This document shows positions 22,201-33,640 of a DNA stretch of 37,461 bases, in pieces (positions within the stretch are counted from its first letter, which is position 1; each line of letters starts with the position of its first letter). The notes under the pieces were generated by a model. The model saw only the letters and a list, made by a program, of their open reading frames with translations. It ran no database searches and was not told where the DNA came from. Source of the stretch: Helochares maculicollis (taxonomy: Eukaryota > Arthropoda > Insecta > Coleoptera > Hydrophilidae); NCBI GenBank assembly GCA_033557835.1, contig JAWQRO010000510.1:1-37461 (forward strand). The letters run 5' to 3'. Both the position numbers and the translations under genes were made by a program.

Positions 22201-22595
22201 CGCCAACGCTTCTTTGGTAATTAGTATTCTCGATGGCCGGTTAACTAGTATGAGAAACCACCGAATGTCATGTGCTCATCCACTAAAGTCTTGACATGTC
22301 TATTAGGGACGGCCAAATGAGTATTTAAATGCATATTTTATAAACAAGGAATTTGAGTTGAAATTTTAACGGTGTAATTAACGTCATTGAGAAATAACAT
22401 TTCCTATTTCACGCATTTCAATACGGATTGAAGGAAAACAAACGAAGGACGAGGCCAAAACCGTTAGGCTGGCATGGTTTTAGACTTTTTGGAATATCTC
22501 CTAAGCTGCCCGCTTTAAAAACCTATTCCTATTTTAATTACGCCACACTTTTATTAATAGATACTATTGTGATTTTTGTAGATATTATTAATTAT
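19286..22595. other. AT-rich DNA, no gene recognised
   Basis: Overlapping frames at 20754-21087 lack motifs. A GC-richer patch at 20440-20620 contains an inverted repeat, CCAGGAA (20444-20450) with TTCCTGG (20466-20472). A good acceptor, TATTTTTCCAG, ends at about 21106 and is followed by two open frames (35 and 54 codons) on the same strand, again with no motif. No RNA gene or complete transposon is seen. Confidence 0.45.
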
Positions 22596-22618
22596 ATTAT
22601 TATTATTATTATTATTAT
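22596..22618. repeat. (ATT)n microsatellite
   Basis: About seven and a half perfect ATT units inside a wider AT-only stretch (22583-22640). Confidence 0.95.
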
Positions 22619-23089
22619 ATCATAAATATATATTACTATATTATTTAGTCTCACATCTTCTTTCAAATCTCTAGAGCATCAATTATTTACAAATAAGTTA
22701 AGAAAGGCCACCTTCTAGTTCCTCCGTGAAACCCAAGCACAACGAGATTAGTTGGTCGTTTCACTGGATTATCGTGAGCACATCTGCCTTTTGGTCAACG
22801 GGTCAATTCCGGACGGTGCAGGGGTCACCTTATGAACTCGGCTGTTTTTAATTATACACTTGTTGAACATTCTCAACGTGGCCGGGAAACGCGAGGCATC
22901 CTCTGTTTTTAAATTTTCAGTAATTACTGGAGTGAGTGTATTGGTTTTCATGCTTGTCCCCTTATTAATTTTCGTAAATTAACCTGAGAAGTCGTCGCTT
23001 TGCTGATTGACTATCACAAATTCCTAAAGTTGTCGAATCGTTTACAAATTAATAAGTCGTTTCTACTCTTCTAATACCTTCTATGACCG
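22619..23089. other. Unannotated DNA
   Basis: 22690-22900 is moderately GC-richer and has an open frame on the minus strand (22769-22951, ending RVHKVTPAPSGIDPLTKRQM and a short tail) with no recognised family. A GGTCAATTCC word near 22802 resembles a tRNA T-loop, but no tRNA cloverleaf can be built around it. Confidence 0.45.
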
Positions 23090-23329
23090 TTAATCATTGA
23101 AGAGAATTGGCAACAAACTGACGTAGCTTTTGAATGTGATTTTGAGATAGAAGCCAATGTTGGTCAGTGGTTTTGATGAAATGTAAAGTTTTACAATTTG
23201 GCTTTGTCCTGGCATGGCGAAAAACGAAGCTTCCAAAAATGCTTGCAATAAATTAGCGATAGTGTTATTTATTAAACAAAATCTTCGAAATCCAAAGTTA
23301 TAATCTCCTCCTACGCAATAATTTGCCAC
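23090..23329 (-). pseudogene. Weak odorant-receptor-like C-terminal fragment
   Basis: The minus-strand frame is open for 79 codons to TAA at 23090-23092. Its distal part reads AFLEASFFAMPGQSQIVKLY, then ISSKPLTNIGFYLKITF, then KSYVSLLPILFND. The spacing A-x3-[ED]-[AS]-x-[FW]-[FY]-x-MP followed by KPL, an aromatic G-F-Y step and SY-x-x-LL resembles the end of insect 7tm_6 odorant receptors (A-Y-x-S-x-W-Y-x-MP ... SQKPLxLxAGxF ... SYSYxxLL). It is about three residues short in two loops and lacks the invariant tryptophan. No upstream receptor exon was found. If real it is a degenerate last exon; resemblance by chance is quite possible. Confidence 0.2.
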
Positions 23330-23331
23330 TC

Positions 23332-23463
23332 ATGGCATACCAAAGGAAATTGCGGCCACAGAGAAAAAGAAATAAGAGTACTTCCTCTTCTCCCTCGCTG
23401 AAGAATCGTGAACCCTCGAAGCGACCGAGACTCCCGAAGCCACAAATAAGCGGCTTAGAATAA
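23332..23463 (+). other. Basic 43-codon small open frame
   Basis: ATG at 23332, TAA at 23461-23463. The product is very basic and serine/proline-rich (MAYQRKLRPQRKRNKSTSSS, then PSLKNREPSKRPRLPKPQIS and GLE), with KRPRLPK resembling a nuclear localisation signal. The segment is GC-richer than its surroundings. It starts three bases from the divergent odorant-receptor-like frame. No family is recognised; it could be a small peptide, part of an exon, or chance. Confidence 0.15.
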
Positions 23464-24554
23464 TTTGTCACTGTTATCCTCTCATCTCTTCAATTGTCAG
23501 AGGACTGTCGCTTGTCAACTGACCGAAGGACAAACAAGGCATAAAGAGGAGAGACGTTAAGTGAACAAACATTCTGTATTTATTGAATCATGGCCTTCTT
23601 ATAATTTACCACGGTAACGACAAAACGTCGCGAAGCTTACGTTTTGATTGCTTTACGCACCAATTTCTAGGTCATTTCGTCTATTAATACCAGCTTTATA
23701 TGGCTAAGAACATTAATTGTAACTCGGTATTTGTTTGCGATTGTAAGCGATACATTTTGTCGTAGTTTGTTGTTTGCCTTTTTGCTAATTGCTACAATCA
23801 ATAAAATTGTATTTAAATGAGTGTTTAGACTTGATATGCCGTGGGCCAGCTTCTCGGTTCATACCATAAATCAATGCCTGTCTATTTTAATTTAAAAGTC
23901 CACAAATTTGTGCTGGTATTTTTAATTGAACTGTACGAAATTCTTCTAGTGAAATATGTTAGGTGTATACTAAACGAGATAGAGCCTACCACAAATTTCA
24001 TTATATGGTATTAAATCGGTATTTTGCCATTGAAATTAAGACGGCTGTAATATTAGTTTTTGTGATGCGCTATTAAAGCAGTTGAGCAATAAATCATTTC
24101 ATATCCAATCTATCAATAATATGTTAAATTGCAATCAAGCGCACCCGAGGTTCCAAATGCTCGTCCTGGAGGTTCTATCGCACCTGCCGTAAAATGCACA
24201 AAATTTATCGAACAAAACGGCGTATATTTCATCAAAAACTTCCAACATTGCTGTTCCGAACATTATACTTCATCTAATATCTGGAAACGAAAAAAGGATT
24301 CTAATGCCAATCAAAATTTACCATTTGACAAAAGGATATTTCGCAAGAGAAATTTGGTATGGAGCAAAAAGTTGAGCACGAATATGCTATTCATTAATGA
24401 ATCCTACAGTTGATCAAACAAACAGCGCAGTTTCAAACGAAACGCTGTCGCCGTAAGCACTAAAAAGACGCAACGCATTACCGCGATATTATTAAAACTA
24501 AACTGACTTCCTGTTTATTTATATTAATATAATATTTGCTGCCTACAGTTTCAT

Positions 24555-24716
24555 TTAAGCAATACATCTGTCACTCACCCGCCGAATTCGGTTGAGGACG
24601 GTCCATTTCGTCGATGGCCCCACATCAATTTTAGGTGTAATTACTAAAACGCGTCGTTTTTTCCGCCTTTTCCATTCTTTTGTTACTTTCGAGTAGAATT
24701 GCTTTAGAAAGTCTCC
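24555..24716 (-). other. Minus-strand open frame ending at a consensus donor
   Basis: Minus-strand frame open from GGA at 24716 to TAA at 24555-24557 (53 sense codons). It passes through a splice donor, CGG|GTGAGTG, at 24579|24578. Read as an internal exon up to the donor it gives 46 codons beginning GDFLKQFYSKVTKEWKRRKK and then RRVLVITPKIDVGPSTKWTV with LNRIRR. It is strongly basic in the middle. No good pyrimidine tract precedes any of the possible acceptor AGs near 24716 or 24702. I do not recognise it. It competes with the start-codon interpretation of the same DNA given next. Confidence 0.18.
24579..24606 (-). CDS. Candidate first coding exon (start codon plus donor)
   Basis: On the minus strand ATG (24606-24604) has a favourable context (G at -3, G at +4: GAAATGG) and an in-frame TGA a few codons upstream. 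It reads MDRPQPNSAG, with the last codon split after its first base by a consensus donor, G|GTGAGTGA. The surrounding 24570-24665 is GC- and CpG-richer than its flanks (GGGGCCATCGACG, ACGACGCG), as 5' exons often are. The product family is unknown because only nine full codons are seen. If correct, the intron that follows runs toward lower coordinates, and the recursive-splice-like site at 12390 lies within it. Partial; not confirmed. Confidence 0.28.
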
Positions 24717-25380
24717 TCAGCATTTTAATTCGCAAAATTATATTAGTAATGATATTAATGAAGAGTTTCTATAGCAAAGACAATTAAAAAGGAAATCCAG
24801 CGCTCAAACTTAATTAATATGAAACTATTTTAAAAGCGTAAAACATTTAATTAATTAAATAATTATGTTTTGTATTGTGGTGCATCAAAACCGTAAGCAA
24901 TTCTCTTTTGTTGCCGCTGTACGACAGACACTATGATTTAATTAAAATAATGGAGGAAAGAGTTGATTTAATACCCGTTATGAGAGAAGACTTCTTGAGA
25001 TATGGTATTTATTACATACTTTTCTGATGATGGTTCATATAGTAGATTTTTATACGAAATTGGGTCAAATGGTCCATTTCGCTACGTCTACAAGCATTGC
25101 ATTCCAATCTCATGGGATTTTTGCAATCTAAGTTTATAGGACTAAATCGGCGAAGTTCAAAAAAGTCATACGGATATATTCAACTAACAAATAGTTTTCT
25201 CAATGAAAGAACTAGAATATCAGTGAACTGATACCTTAATAAATACTCAAATCTAAGTGCGTGTTCACAAGCTTTCCTAGATCGATTTAAGACCATCGTT
25301 AAGACTTATATCGCAAGAAGATCTGACTCGGAAGTCAGATGCGGTTTCGGAATAAATTAGATGGGATTAAATCTTTTTAC
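24717..25380. other. AT-rich DNA with homeodomain-type words
   Basis: 24845-24870 contains TTAATTAATTAAATAATTA, a run of TAAT cores. No reading frame, element or RNA gene is recognised. If the minus-strand start exon is real, this is its 5' flank; no TATA box or initiator stands out. Confidence 0.4.
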
Positions 25381-25420
25381 AGAGAGGGGAAGACAGATAG
25401 AGAGCGTTCTCTCTTTCCGA
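25381..25420. promoter_or_regulatory. GAGA-type site cluster
   Basis: GAGAG, GATAGAGAGC and TTCTCTCTTTCC occur within 40 bp, giving GAGAG words on both strands around a small palindrome (GAGAGCGTTCTCTC). GAGA factors bind such words at arthropod promoters and Polycomb elements. The tract is preceded by a short acceptor-like TCTTTTTACAG. Functional role is inference. Confidence 0.3.
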
Positions 25421-27284
25421 CTCTCCGTCGTTCCCTTGCACCTCTACTAGTTTCCATGTAGGGAATCCTGGGCTCCAAGAGACTTTACAACTGAAAAAAG
25501 ACGACGAGTTGCTTAAACATCGCACTAATGTATCGTAAATTTGGCAAATTATTACTGTACGCCTTGTAAATTTGTTTTAAAGGAGATGCGCCGTCTTGCC
25601 GCAATTTATATTGTTATAATTTCTACCGCTTGGGAATCATCTACCTCACTCAACATGGTAAAATGGTAATTTCGGTGCGATGACACGGAACCTGACTTAA
25701 TTTTGGATAATTCCAGATTAAAAAGATTATGTTAAAGGGTATGTGCTTTGAATTTTCATTACGCCCATGCTGAGACATTATGTGCAAAAAGTAACCTTGT
25801 TAATGGACGGTTTTTCTCATCGACTCCGCTGAGAAATTTTATAAATTATCACGACTGAAACTGTTTTTGTGCAACTTGTTGCGCTTCCTAAGCGATAATT
25901 GAATTGAATTTTAATTTAATTTAACTGCATCCTAATACTTAAGTGCTAATAATGCGTGTAATAATTAAAATAAAGTAGGTAGAAGTACGGACCGCTTGAC
26001 CAATGATCTCTTAATAGTTTCGGCAAACACCGATAACTGTTGTTACGAAACACCGAATGAAACTCGATAGAAACATAAAAGGAGCGAATATCAAGGCAGA
26101 TACACATGTGACAAGCTGATGACGAGGTAAATCAACTTTAAAGAGATGCCTTTCGGTTTGTTTTAATCACTCTCTGAGTTCCCAACTCGTCAAGATTGAT
26201 GTATCTCTACTGCAAGACATTTATGACCACAAAAAACTTATATAAATAGACGATTATAATTAATAATTTACAGTATGGTAAATAGTTGACTTCTGAATAG
26301 TGAGCATTTGAAACTATTTAGGATACATTGTCGGGCAGTAATGAGTTCTATTCAACGAAATTCGAGTTTATATATATTATAATTATGTAAACTATTCTGA
26401 CACCACTAATTTTTCAGACATGGCTTCATTTTGTTTCCAACGCTAATTTTGCATTAGCATAGCATTTTATTTCTTACCAAAAGAAGTCTTTTTGGCTTCT
26501 ATTCACTGATTTTACAAAGGCAAACTCAAACAAACAAAATAAATCCATAGGACCATCAAAATAAATTTTTATGATAATTTTGATGTAAAATGCAACAAAA
26601 CTAGGTGTGTATGTGTGTGTATCCAGCGAATAGCAAGGGCAACTTCATGGAATCCGATTGTAAGTCCGTATATATACACATCCAACTATAAACTCTAGAA
26701 TAAACACACCTGTTGCAATTTTCATCCCCAGTTCATATATTATAGAGGCTGAAAATGACACTGGTATGTCTTGAATTCAACTCGAATGCTTCAAACAATG
26801 GCTATTTTTCAGTCGATGTCTGCGCGAGTAATTTTTTGAGCTAAATGTCAGTAGTTTTTATATCGCAGCATAACAACTGAAATGCCTATGTAATTAACAC
26901 GTTTCATACTTTAATCGTAACTTTACCCATAATTAATAGCCTCTCCCAAGGTCTCCTCAACTTTTCTCTTAATAACCAAGTGTTTACAGACCCATTTATA
27001 ATAATGATAGGAACTAGCCCGACAGTTTATATATTTTTTCTTCTCCGACAAATTCCGATATTCGCTGTAATTACACAGTTTTGTTAAATTCGAACATTAA
27101 AAACCATGTAATCTAATTAGATGTACGATGTATTTCCTGTTTTCATACACATACTTGAAGTGCTGCTACTTGAAACGTGCTTTACTTTCGTTGCCGGCGC
27201 ATATCATGTATGCTTGTATGTTATAAATTACGTTTAAGCTGTAAACGAAACTCACAGTAAGTTGCTTTGTTGCCATAACAACCA
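25421..27284. other. AT-rich DNA, no gene recognised
   Basis: A short GT-rich stretch lies at 26605-26620. Small inverted repeats are present (GCTAAT/ATTAGC near 26440-26460; CGTTTA/TAAACG near 27230-27247). Acceptor-like TTTTTCAG sites near 26417 and 26812 lead into frames that stop quickly. Confidence 0.5.
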
Positions 27285-27306
27285 AATCTTAAGTTTACTT
27301 AAGATT
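27285..27306. repeat. 9-bp perfect palindrome with 4-nt loop
   Basis: AATCTTAAG and CTTAAGATT flank TTTA. A perfect short stem-loop in AT-rich sequence; no element ends are attached. Confidence 0.9.
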
Positions 27307-28049
27307 AGTCATCCAATTCCCATGCAGATGCTTATTTTGAATGTAACTATTTGTTTTGCTATGTTTAGTAAATTGGGGGAAGTGCGAACCGACATTGCTT
27401 ATTCCTAACAAGGGGACTAGCAGGAAATGCTTTTGCGCATTTTTTGCTTTGGTTGTGTGAGAGCCTTACATAAATCCAGGAGAGATATATTGGTAAAAAT
27501 CTGTAATTTTGTAAGCCAACGCAAAGCTTTTCAACTCAGCATTTGTTTACACACTTTGAATACTTAAGAAAAGGTCTAGCCTTGTGACGAAGCATTTCAC
27601 TTCCAACTAGGCTATACTTGTATGTAAGATGGCCAAATTGATTAAGCCTTGTTCTATTAGAGTACTGAAGAAAAATGCATGTTTGTAAGCGCCTTACACA
27701 TCAAGATAATACCATGGAATAAACGCAACAAATACTTTTCTCACGTCTGTTTAAGGATACGTTGGCGAATGGACTACACTTACTAGGCCAGAAATAAAGA
27801 GAGCTAACCTAATTTGTGAATACTTCAAAAACTCAGAAATCACTTAAGTGCAAACTGCAAAAACATTGCAATTCATTGAATAATTATATACTCAGCAAAC
27901 TGCATTAATCAAAATCCAATAAACTAATAATAAACGTAGACTATAAAGACATCAAAAATAGACCAAGTATATTTTTTGTAAGGTTTTTAAAGTCCACCAA
28001 AGTCGAAGTAGAAGCATGTGTAAAATTTGTCGAATATGTAATGAAACTG
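27307..28049. other. AT-rich DNA, no gene recognised
   Basis: No frame, element or RNA gene recognised. Composition rises toward the candidate regulatory block that follows. Confidence 0.5.
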
Positions 28050-28520
28050 TCGCGTCCGCTCAACGAAGCAATTTGAAAGTTTTTATTTGGCACTTTCCCA
28101 ACTGTTGCCTTTAATTCATTGAAGAGGCTGTTCCCAAGCGAATGCCATCACGTCACGCCACCTGATTAATGCTGCACGTCCTTTCAAAGGATTTTGTCTC
28201 TGTTTAATATGATTGATACATGCGTTTGCAGCGTTGATGAAATCGAAGTTGAGCTGCCACGAATGCCTTCTCATTTCGCCCGTTGGTTAGGAAGAGCGCC
28301 TTAATTCCAAAGCGCTCCGCTGGGAAGCGGCCAACAATTAACAAATTATGAAATCAATCAAACATATTTTAGCGACCTATAAATCAAACCTTTCAATCAA
28401 TTCATTCCCACAAATTATTCCTTTTGATCAAGCTAATTTTATGAATCAAAGACCATAGCACCTATTTGCATAAAACGTATTCATAAGCGCATTTATTATT
28501 TCATCAATCAAACGACCGAA
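28050..28520. promoter_or_regulatory. Motif-dense GC-richer block, candidate enhancer
   Basis: The left part (28050-28335) is visibly GC-richer than its flanks. The block holds three TGATTGAT/ATCAATCA octamers (28210-28217, 28353-28360, 28503-28510), the last two as the same 11-mer ATCAATCAAAC 150 bp apart. TGATTGAT is a Hox/Exd-type (PBX) composite word. TCF-like words are also present (CCTTTCAAAGG at 28180-28190, ATCAAAG at 28445-28451), and TTGATCAA at 28424-28431. Both strands read open for 40-50 codons across 28170-28330 (31-codon ATG frame 28209-28304 on plus; FPAERFGIKALFLTNGRNEK on minus). That mutual openness argues for composition, not coding. Enhancer status is inference. Confidence 0.3.
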
Positions 28521-30324
28521 TTTACAGATGAAATTAACGGTTAGTTTAAAGTAATCGAGGAATTTTCTAATGATTTGAAAGACTTCGGCACTAAAATTCC
28601 AAATCTCCGGCCAAATTCCCTTTACTGCTATCGATGAGTTTCACATTAATTGCCTATGCAACTCTCAATCGAATCTACAAATTAGTCAAACTTACTAATT
28701 GCTGACTATATTTACTGCTGTCTAATCTAATTTTTCTGAGCGAATTTTGGAATGTTGTAAACAAATAATCTATTTAGATAGTCGATTGGTCTGTGTGCTG
28801 ATCTCCTAGGATCAAAATAATATATGCACTGACCAAGTAGGAAAATTCCAACAAAGAGATCGTCTAAATTAGATTAATTGCTCAAATAAAACGGAAAGTG
28901 CCTACCGTACAAATTAATCAATTGCATGCTAAATTAAACTAGACTTCCTGTGGTTTTGGTATTTCTCTTCCTGTCGTTCTTGTATCATTTGTTGGCTCGA
29001 TGAAAATCGAAGTAAGAATAAAACCAATCGCAACGATAATTGGCACTAACTGATCAAAATAAAACTGATTTAACGGGATGTTGAATATTGATGGTGAAAG
29101 TGGGCTGCGGAGAACCTAGGTGATATACCTTTCATCATTGCGATGATACAACTTTCATTTGGCTTATTTTTTTATTATTGACTACTATTTGTTTATTGCC
29201 CATGTATTTAATCATTTCTACCTATCGGCTAGTTGATATTCTACTTACCTGTAGTTTACAGTTTACAATCGATTTGAGCATGTTTCAAAGATGTAATTAT
29301 TAGTTTGAGAGCTAAATTACATGTTTTATGTCTATTTAGAGATAATTCGTATGTGTATTTGCAACAATTCATGTTTATTAATTGTTATAAAAGCATTTGC
29401 GAAGCCAGTGACAGTGAATATACTTGAATGTTTTGATTGGGATGTCGTACTTCTATTAAATCTTCTAACACATTAATCCAACACAGATCAAATTAGTCAA
29501 GTCCAAGACACTATTGTTTGACGCTACAATGCCTAAAGGCTTAATTTTCAAACTCCATGAAAATGAAAACGCTAGCAATCAGGTATCGATTTCTCATTTT
29601 GTCGTCTAAGTAAACTGGGCTATATTGGGCTTAAATAGTTAGTTGTTCTCCGGAATTTCTTGTAGGTCTGAAAAGCGAGAATTGAAAGGCATCATTTATT
29701 TCCCTACGCAATGCGATCTAAAGGAATCATGCTTATCACAACCCTATTAGACACATTCACAGTCGCAACGCTTTGATTCTAATGTATTCCATAATTCAAA
29801 TTACTACTACATACACGCTACTAACTGGTACAACCTGCATTGGCGCATTTCTCATTCTTGTTCGATTTCGCAATACCAAGGCGTTAGTGTCTGGTGTGAA
29901 ATGCAGTAGCAAGCTTGCCACTACAACATATTGATAATTAAATAAAGCTTTCTTCTGGTTTACATAATTTTATGGTTTAGGAATGTGTTTCTTTTGATCC
30001 ATTTAACGGTAAACAATACTTATTCGTTTAACTATCTACAATGAATTCAAAATGCAGTAATTCTATATGCCACTCTGTTACTGATTATAGAGTACTTTGT
30101 GTTTAACTATAAGCTGTTTGTTTTCATCTGCTTTGCCCAGTGTTCACGGTCTCCTATGAGCCTATTATGTGGCATAACAGTAATGGAGACTACGCCCTCT
30201 GGAGGTATTCTTAAGCTACTCTGGTTAAAATACTTTTTGGGTCAAAATGAAAAATATAAATACATCTAATATTAAGAAAACTTTATATTTTCGAATACCA
30301 TGACTTGGTACTAACAAGATCATA
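28521..30324. other. AT-rich DNA, no gene recognised
   Basis: No family or element recognised. On the minus strand a perfect donor word CAGGTAAGT ends near 29244-29252, but no pyrimidine tract precedes it, so it is neither a fused splice site nor attached to a recognisable exon. Several TAATTAG/CTAATTA words occur (28690-28925). Confidence 0.45.
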
Positions 30325-30402
30325 AATATTTGGTCTATTGTTGTTATTGTTTTTGGGACTTCTGACTGGTGTGTCAGACACCCAATATTTGGTCTATTGT
30401 TG
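30325..30402. repeat. 19-bp direct repeats flanking a small hairpin
   Basis: AATATTTGGTCTATTGTTG occurs identically at 30325-30343 and 30384-30402 (59-bp period). Between them TCTGAC (30361-30366) and GTCAGA (30373-30378) form a 6-bp stem around TGGTGT. The arrangement resembles a small insertion flanked by a long duplication, or a two-unit tandem repeat that diverged between units. Confidence 0.85.
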
Positions 30403-33400
30403 CGTCAATGTATAACCTTGACAATCCAGATCAAATCAAAAACTAAGGATCATTGGTAATGCATTTCACCATCATATTCCTCTTGATTCCGCGCATAGAC
30501 GTGCCTCAATTATGCAATTTCTTCTGGATTCAATATATATCAGAAGGCTATATAAGGAAAATCGATGGAAATGACCTATCCATGCAAGTAAGCAGGTTCA
30601 TGTCGAAGCAATAAAGCTGAACTGGTCTGATTTATTAATAATTGTTTAGAATTATTTCGCAGCGTTCTTTGTACCGTGTGGTGGGTACATGTTCTGGGCA
30701 CTCTAATTAGGTCTAATTAACGGTTGGTAACATTAGATTACCAGACGTAGTTAGTACTTTCCGTGGCTTGGTCTTAGGTTTAACGGCTTTCGAACAGGTC
30801 GCAGTGCAACGTAATTTAATATCATGTCGGAGCTAAATGATCGGCTGTTCAAATTAATTGATTGGCATGTTAGAATCTGCTTGTTGTCGTTTTTTCCTCC
30901 GTTTTTGTTTCGGATAGTAGTTGAGGGCTATTTATGCGGAATTCTTTTATCGTGCCCGAGCAGAAGCGTAATATTTCGCAAAATTAGAACATAAGTGGCC
31001 TAAGGCGAAATTCCATATATACAAAGTTTGCAAAACAGTTACAATTGGCGCTAGTTGGCAGAGACATTGGTTTGGTATCCCGCGTTGAAGATAATTGGCA
31101 TTGATGTAAATTAGTAAGACTTTTATACTGACGTCTTACTATTTGTTATTTTTCTGTAACATTCTTTCGTTATCCAATTACACTCGGGTGACTAATTGTG
31201 GCCAGCGTTTCCCACAAGGAACTAAATGACTTAAGCAACGACCAACAAGTTAAATAATTAAGAAGCAAGAAGCGTTGGATACCAAGAATCCACAGCATCT
31301 GTAATCCTGAGCAAGCAAATATACACACTCACTGAATCATGGCTATTCATTTTTTGTGTCCAGCATCGTCCAGGTAATTATGATTGATTGTTCAGCATGG
31401 TTCATGTACTAAGCGGGCCTGATACCAAGAGGATTTATTCGGAGGTTTTCCAGAGGAGGAAAGAATCGAATTAAAAGAGTTAGTTCGGTGTGAACATTCT
31501 CAATTAAGAAGGACGTTTGGTCGCATGTCGCTGTCGAAGCTGACCCAACAATGGACTAATTAATAATATTCATACCCGTGAGTCCTTTCAAATCGGTCAA
31601 TTGCCTGTTCTTCCACTTACCATTTGGAATAATAATGCTTGGCGGGTCATACGATTTATTGGATAATTAAACGTCAAGTCTTCCAATTTTAATTACCCAT
31701 AATGTGTAGGTGATGATCTACAACAGACTCTGTAGTTACTTTATTATATAAAGTGTTGTACCGCTAAGTTATTTGCATGTCTTCGCGTTCACCTGAGACT
31801 TCCGCAATTAAATCAAACACCTGTTCCAGCAATGGTCTTCTTCCATTGCCTAATTTACGACTGCAAGTGGCTAGATAGATAAAATTTGTATTTAGTGCTC
31901 GATTTACTGTAGCATCTTTATGGGTTCTTTAGCTTCTTTTATAGGATTTTTACGACATGCATTCATCACGGTGCCAAATTGTGTGTCTTTTAAAAGAGCC
32001 TGTCTAAAGTCCAATCATCATACATTTTTGCCATAGCTGCCATTATCTTATTACAAGTAAGATCAATATATGATTTTTCCTCAGACTCTCCGACATTGCC
32101 ATTCGAATGTATAGCAATCTACATCTTTCAGATTACGGCTTATATAGCTTACAGCAAGCCTCGACTAATTTTAAAAATCTGTACATTGCGCTGTAATTAT
32201 CGTGTTTATTTACAAGACCCCTCTAACATATGTCCTTCCAAATATGTTAAAAAAAATTTTAAAAAAAGTAGTTAAAAAACATGGGTAATTAAGTTAAATA
32301 TTAAAATACCATCTTGGGATCAAGTGGCCGCAGATGTGCACCCGTGACACAACGCGTTAAAAAAGTATTGTTGATGACAAGTTGAAACTTGTATTTGAAA
32401 TTTTATAGAATCCAGTAGTTGTGAGTTATATCGAACAGGATCCATACTTCACACGACATGTGTTGCAGGTTTGTAGTTTGTTTTTTTTTTTTCTCTGCCG
32501 TATATCTAGAGTTGTAACCTAAAAACTTGATCATTAAACAAGTGTAACATTTATACGGCAGGATTATTGCCTCACATATTAATTTATTAATTCTGTAATA
32601 AGTCATGTAGTCCTATTTCATCGGTTATATGGCCTTTCTAAAACCAATGTAAAGCTGCGATCTGAACCATCGATACAGTTTTATATGTATTTTTATTGAT
32701 CTACCTTTCGCAACTTGATGTCGTTATATCAAGTCAATATCCATATAGACGAACGTGTAACCTTTCCAGCACAGAATTTTATGGTTCCATTCCCATCCTA
32801 TTGTTTCAGATTTTTAAAACTGGGTATGAGAGTCTGGCAGCTTAACTCATGCAATTGGTTGCATAAAATCGCAATGCAAGCACTTGACAATTTTTATGCT
32901 TTGCTCCATTAGCAGTCTCGTCACTATAAATAATTGAATGAAACGATATGTTTTTCTTGAATTCAGGTTTAGATAATTTAAAAAAATGTAATGATGCCTG
33001 TCTGAATAAAATTGGAACTAGACTTAATCAATGGACAGTGGATTTTTAGTGATTTGATTGGCGCATAGTTATAATAGTACTTCTGCAGTAGAACCGATAA
33101 AAGCTTAAAAAGTCACGTTCGAAGCACTTTTCATAATTTAAGGAGGCAAAATTATTACTTCCGCTGTTTGAAAATAGAAATAATTTATTAAGCTGATTTA
33201 GCTGACCTATATTAGACATTCTTTTAAACATTGCATCATGCTAACCGTGACAATGAGAAGTACAAATATAAGTAAACCTAATTAAGCTTATTTACAACAG
33301 CTGCGGTCACACGTACTTGTTTTTGATGGGTATCACAATATAAATAGATTTTTTTTTAATTCTTGGTGACCTTACGTAAGCAACATATAATATTGAATAC

Positions 33401-33640
33401 GCTGCGAATGTAAACTATTTCAATTAAGTAAAATATTTGTATATTTATCTAAAGCTAAGCAACTATACGGTGTATGGCAGGTATATGGGTTTTAATGTAA
33501 ATGACCATACAAAAATTGTTTTAATTCATATAGAAATTCAAAAGGGCCAATCCTATAAAGAAAGTTTACCAATATAAATCACGTATGGGAAGAGGAAAGT
33601 ACCGTTTCGATAACGACAGAAAAAAAACACCTGAAATTAA
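30403..33640. other. AT-rich DNA with one notable hairpin
   Basis: A 9-bp perfect inverted repeat, TAGTAAGAC (31112-31120) with GTCTTACTA (31133-31141), has a 12-nt loop. A minus-strand ATG frame at about 31651-31621 reads MTRQALLFQM up to a consensus donor GTAAGT (31620-31615); too short to call. Poly-T runs near 32480 and poly-A runs near 32250. No gene family recognised. Confidence 0.45.

Noticed and set aside
29236..29252. CAGGTAAGT on the minus strand as another recursive splice site
   Set aside because: The preceding 25 bases are purine/mixed (GTAAACTGTAAACTACAG) with no pyrimidine tract, so only the donor half is convincing.
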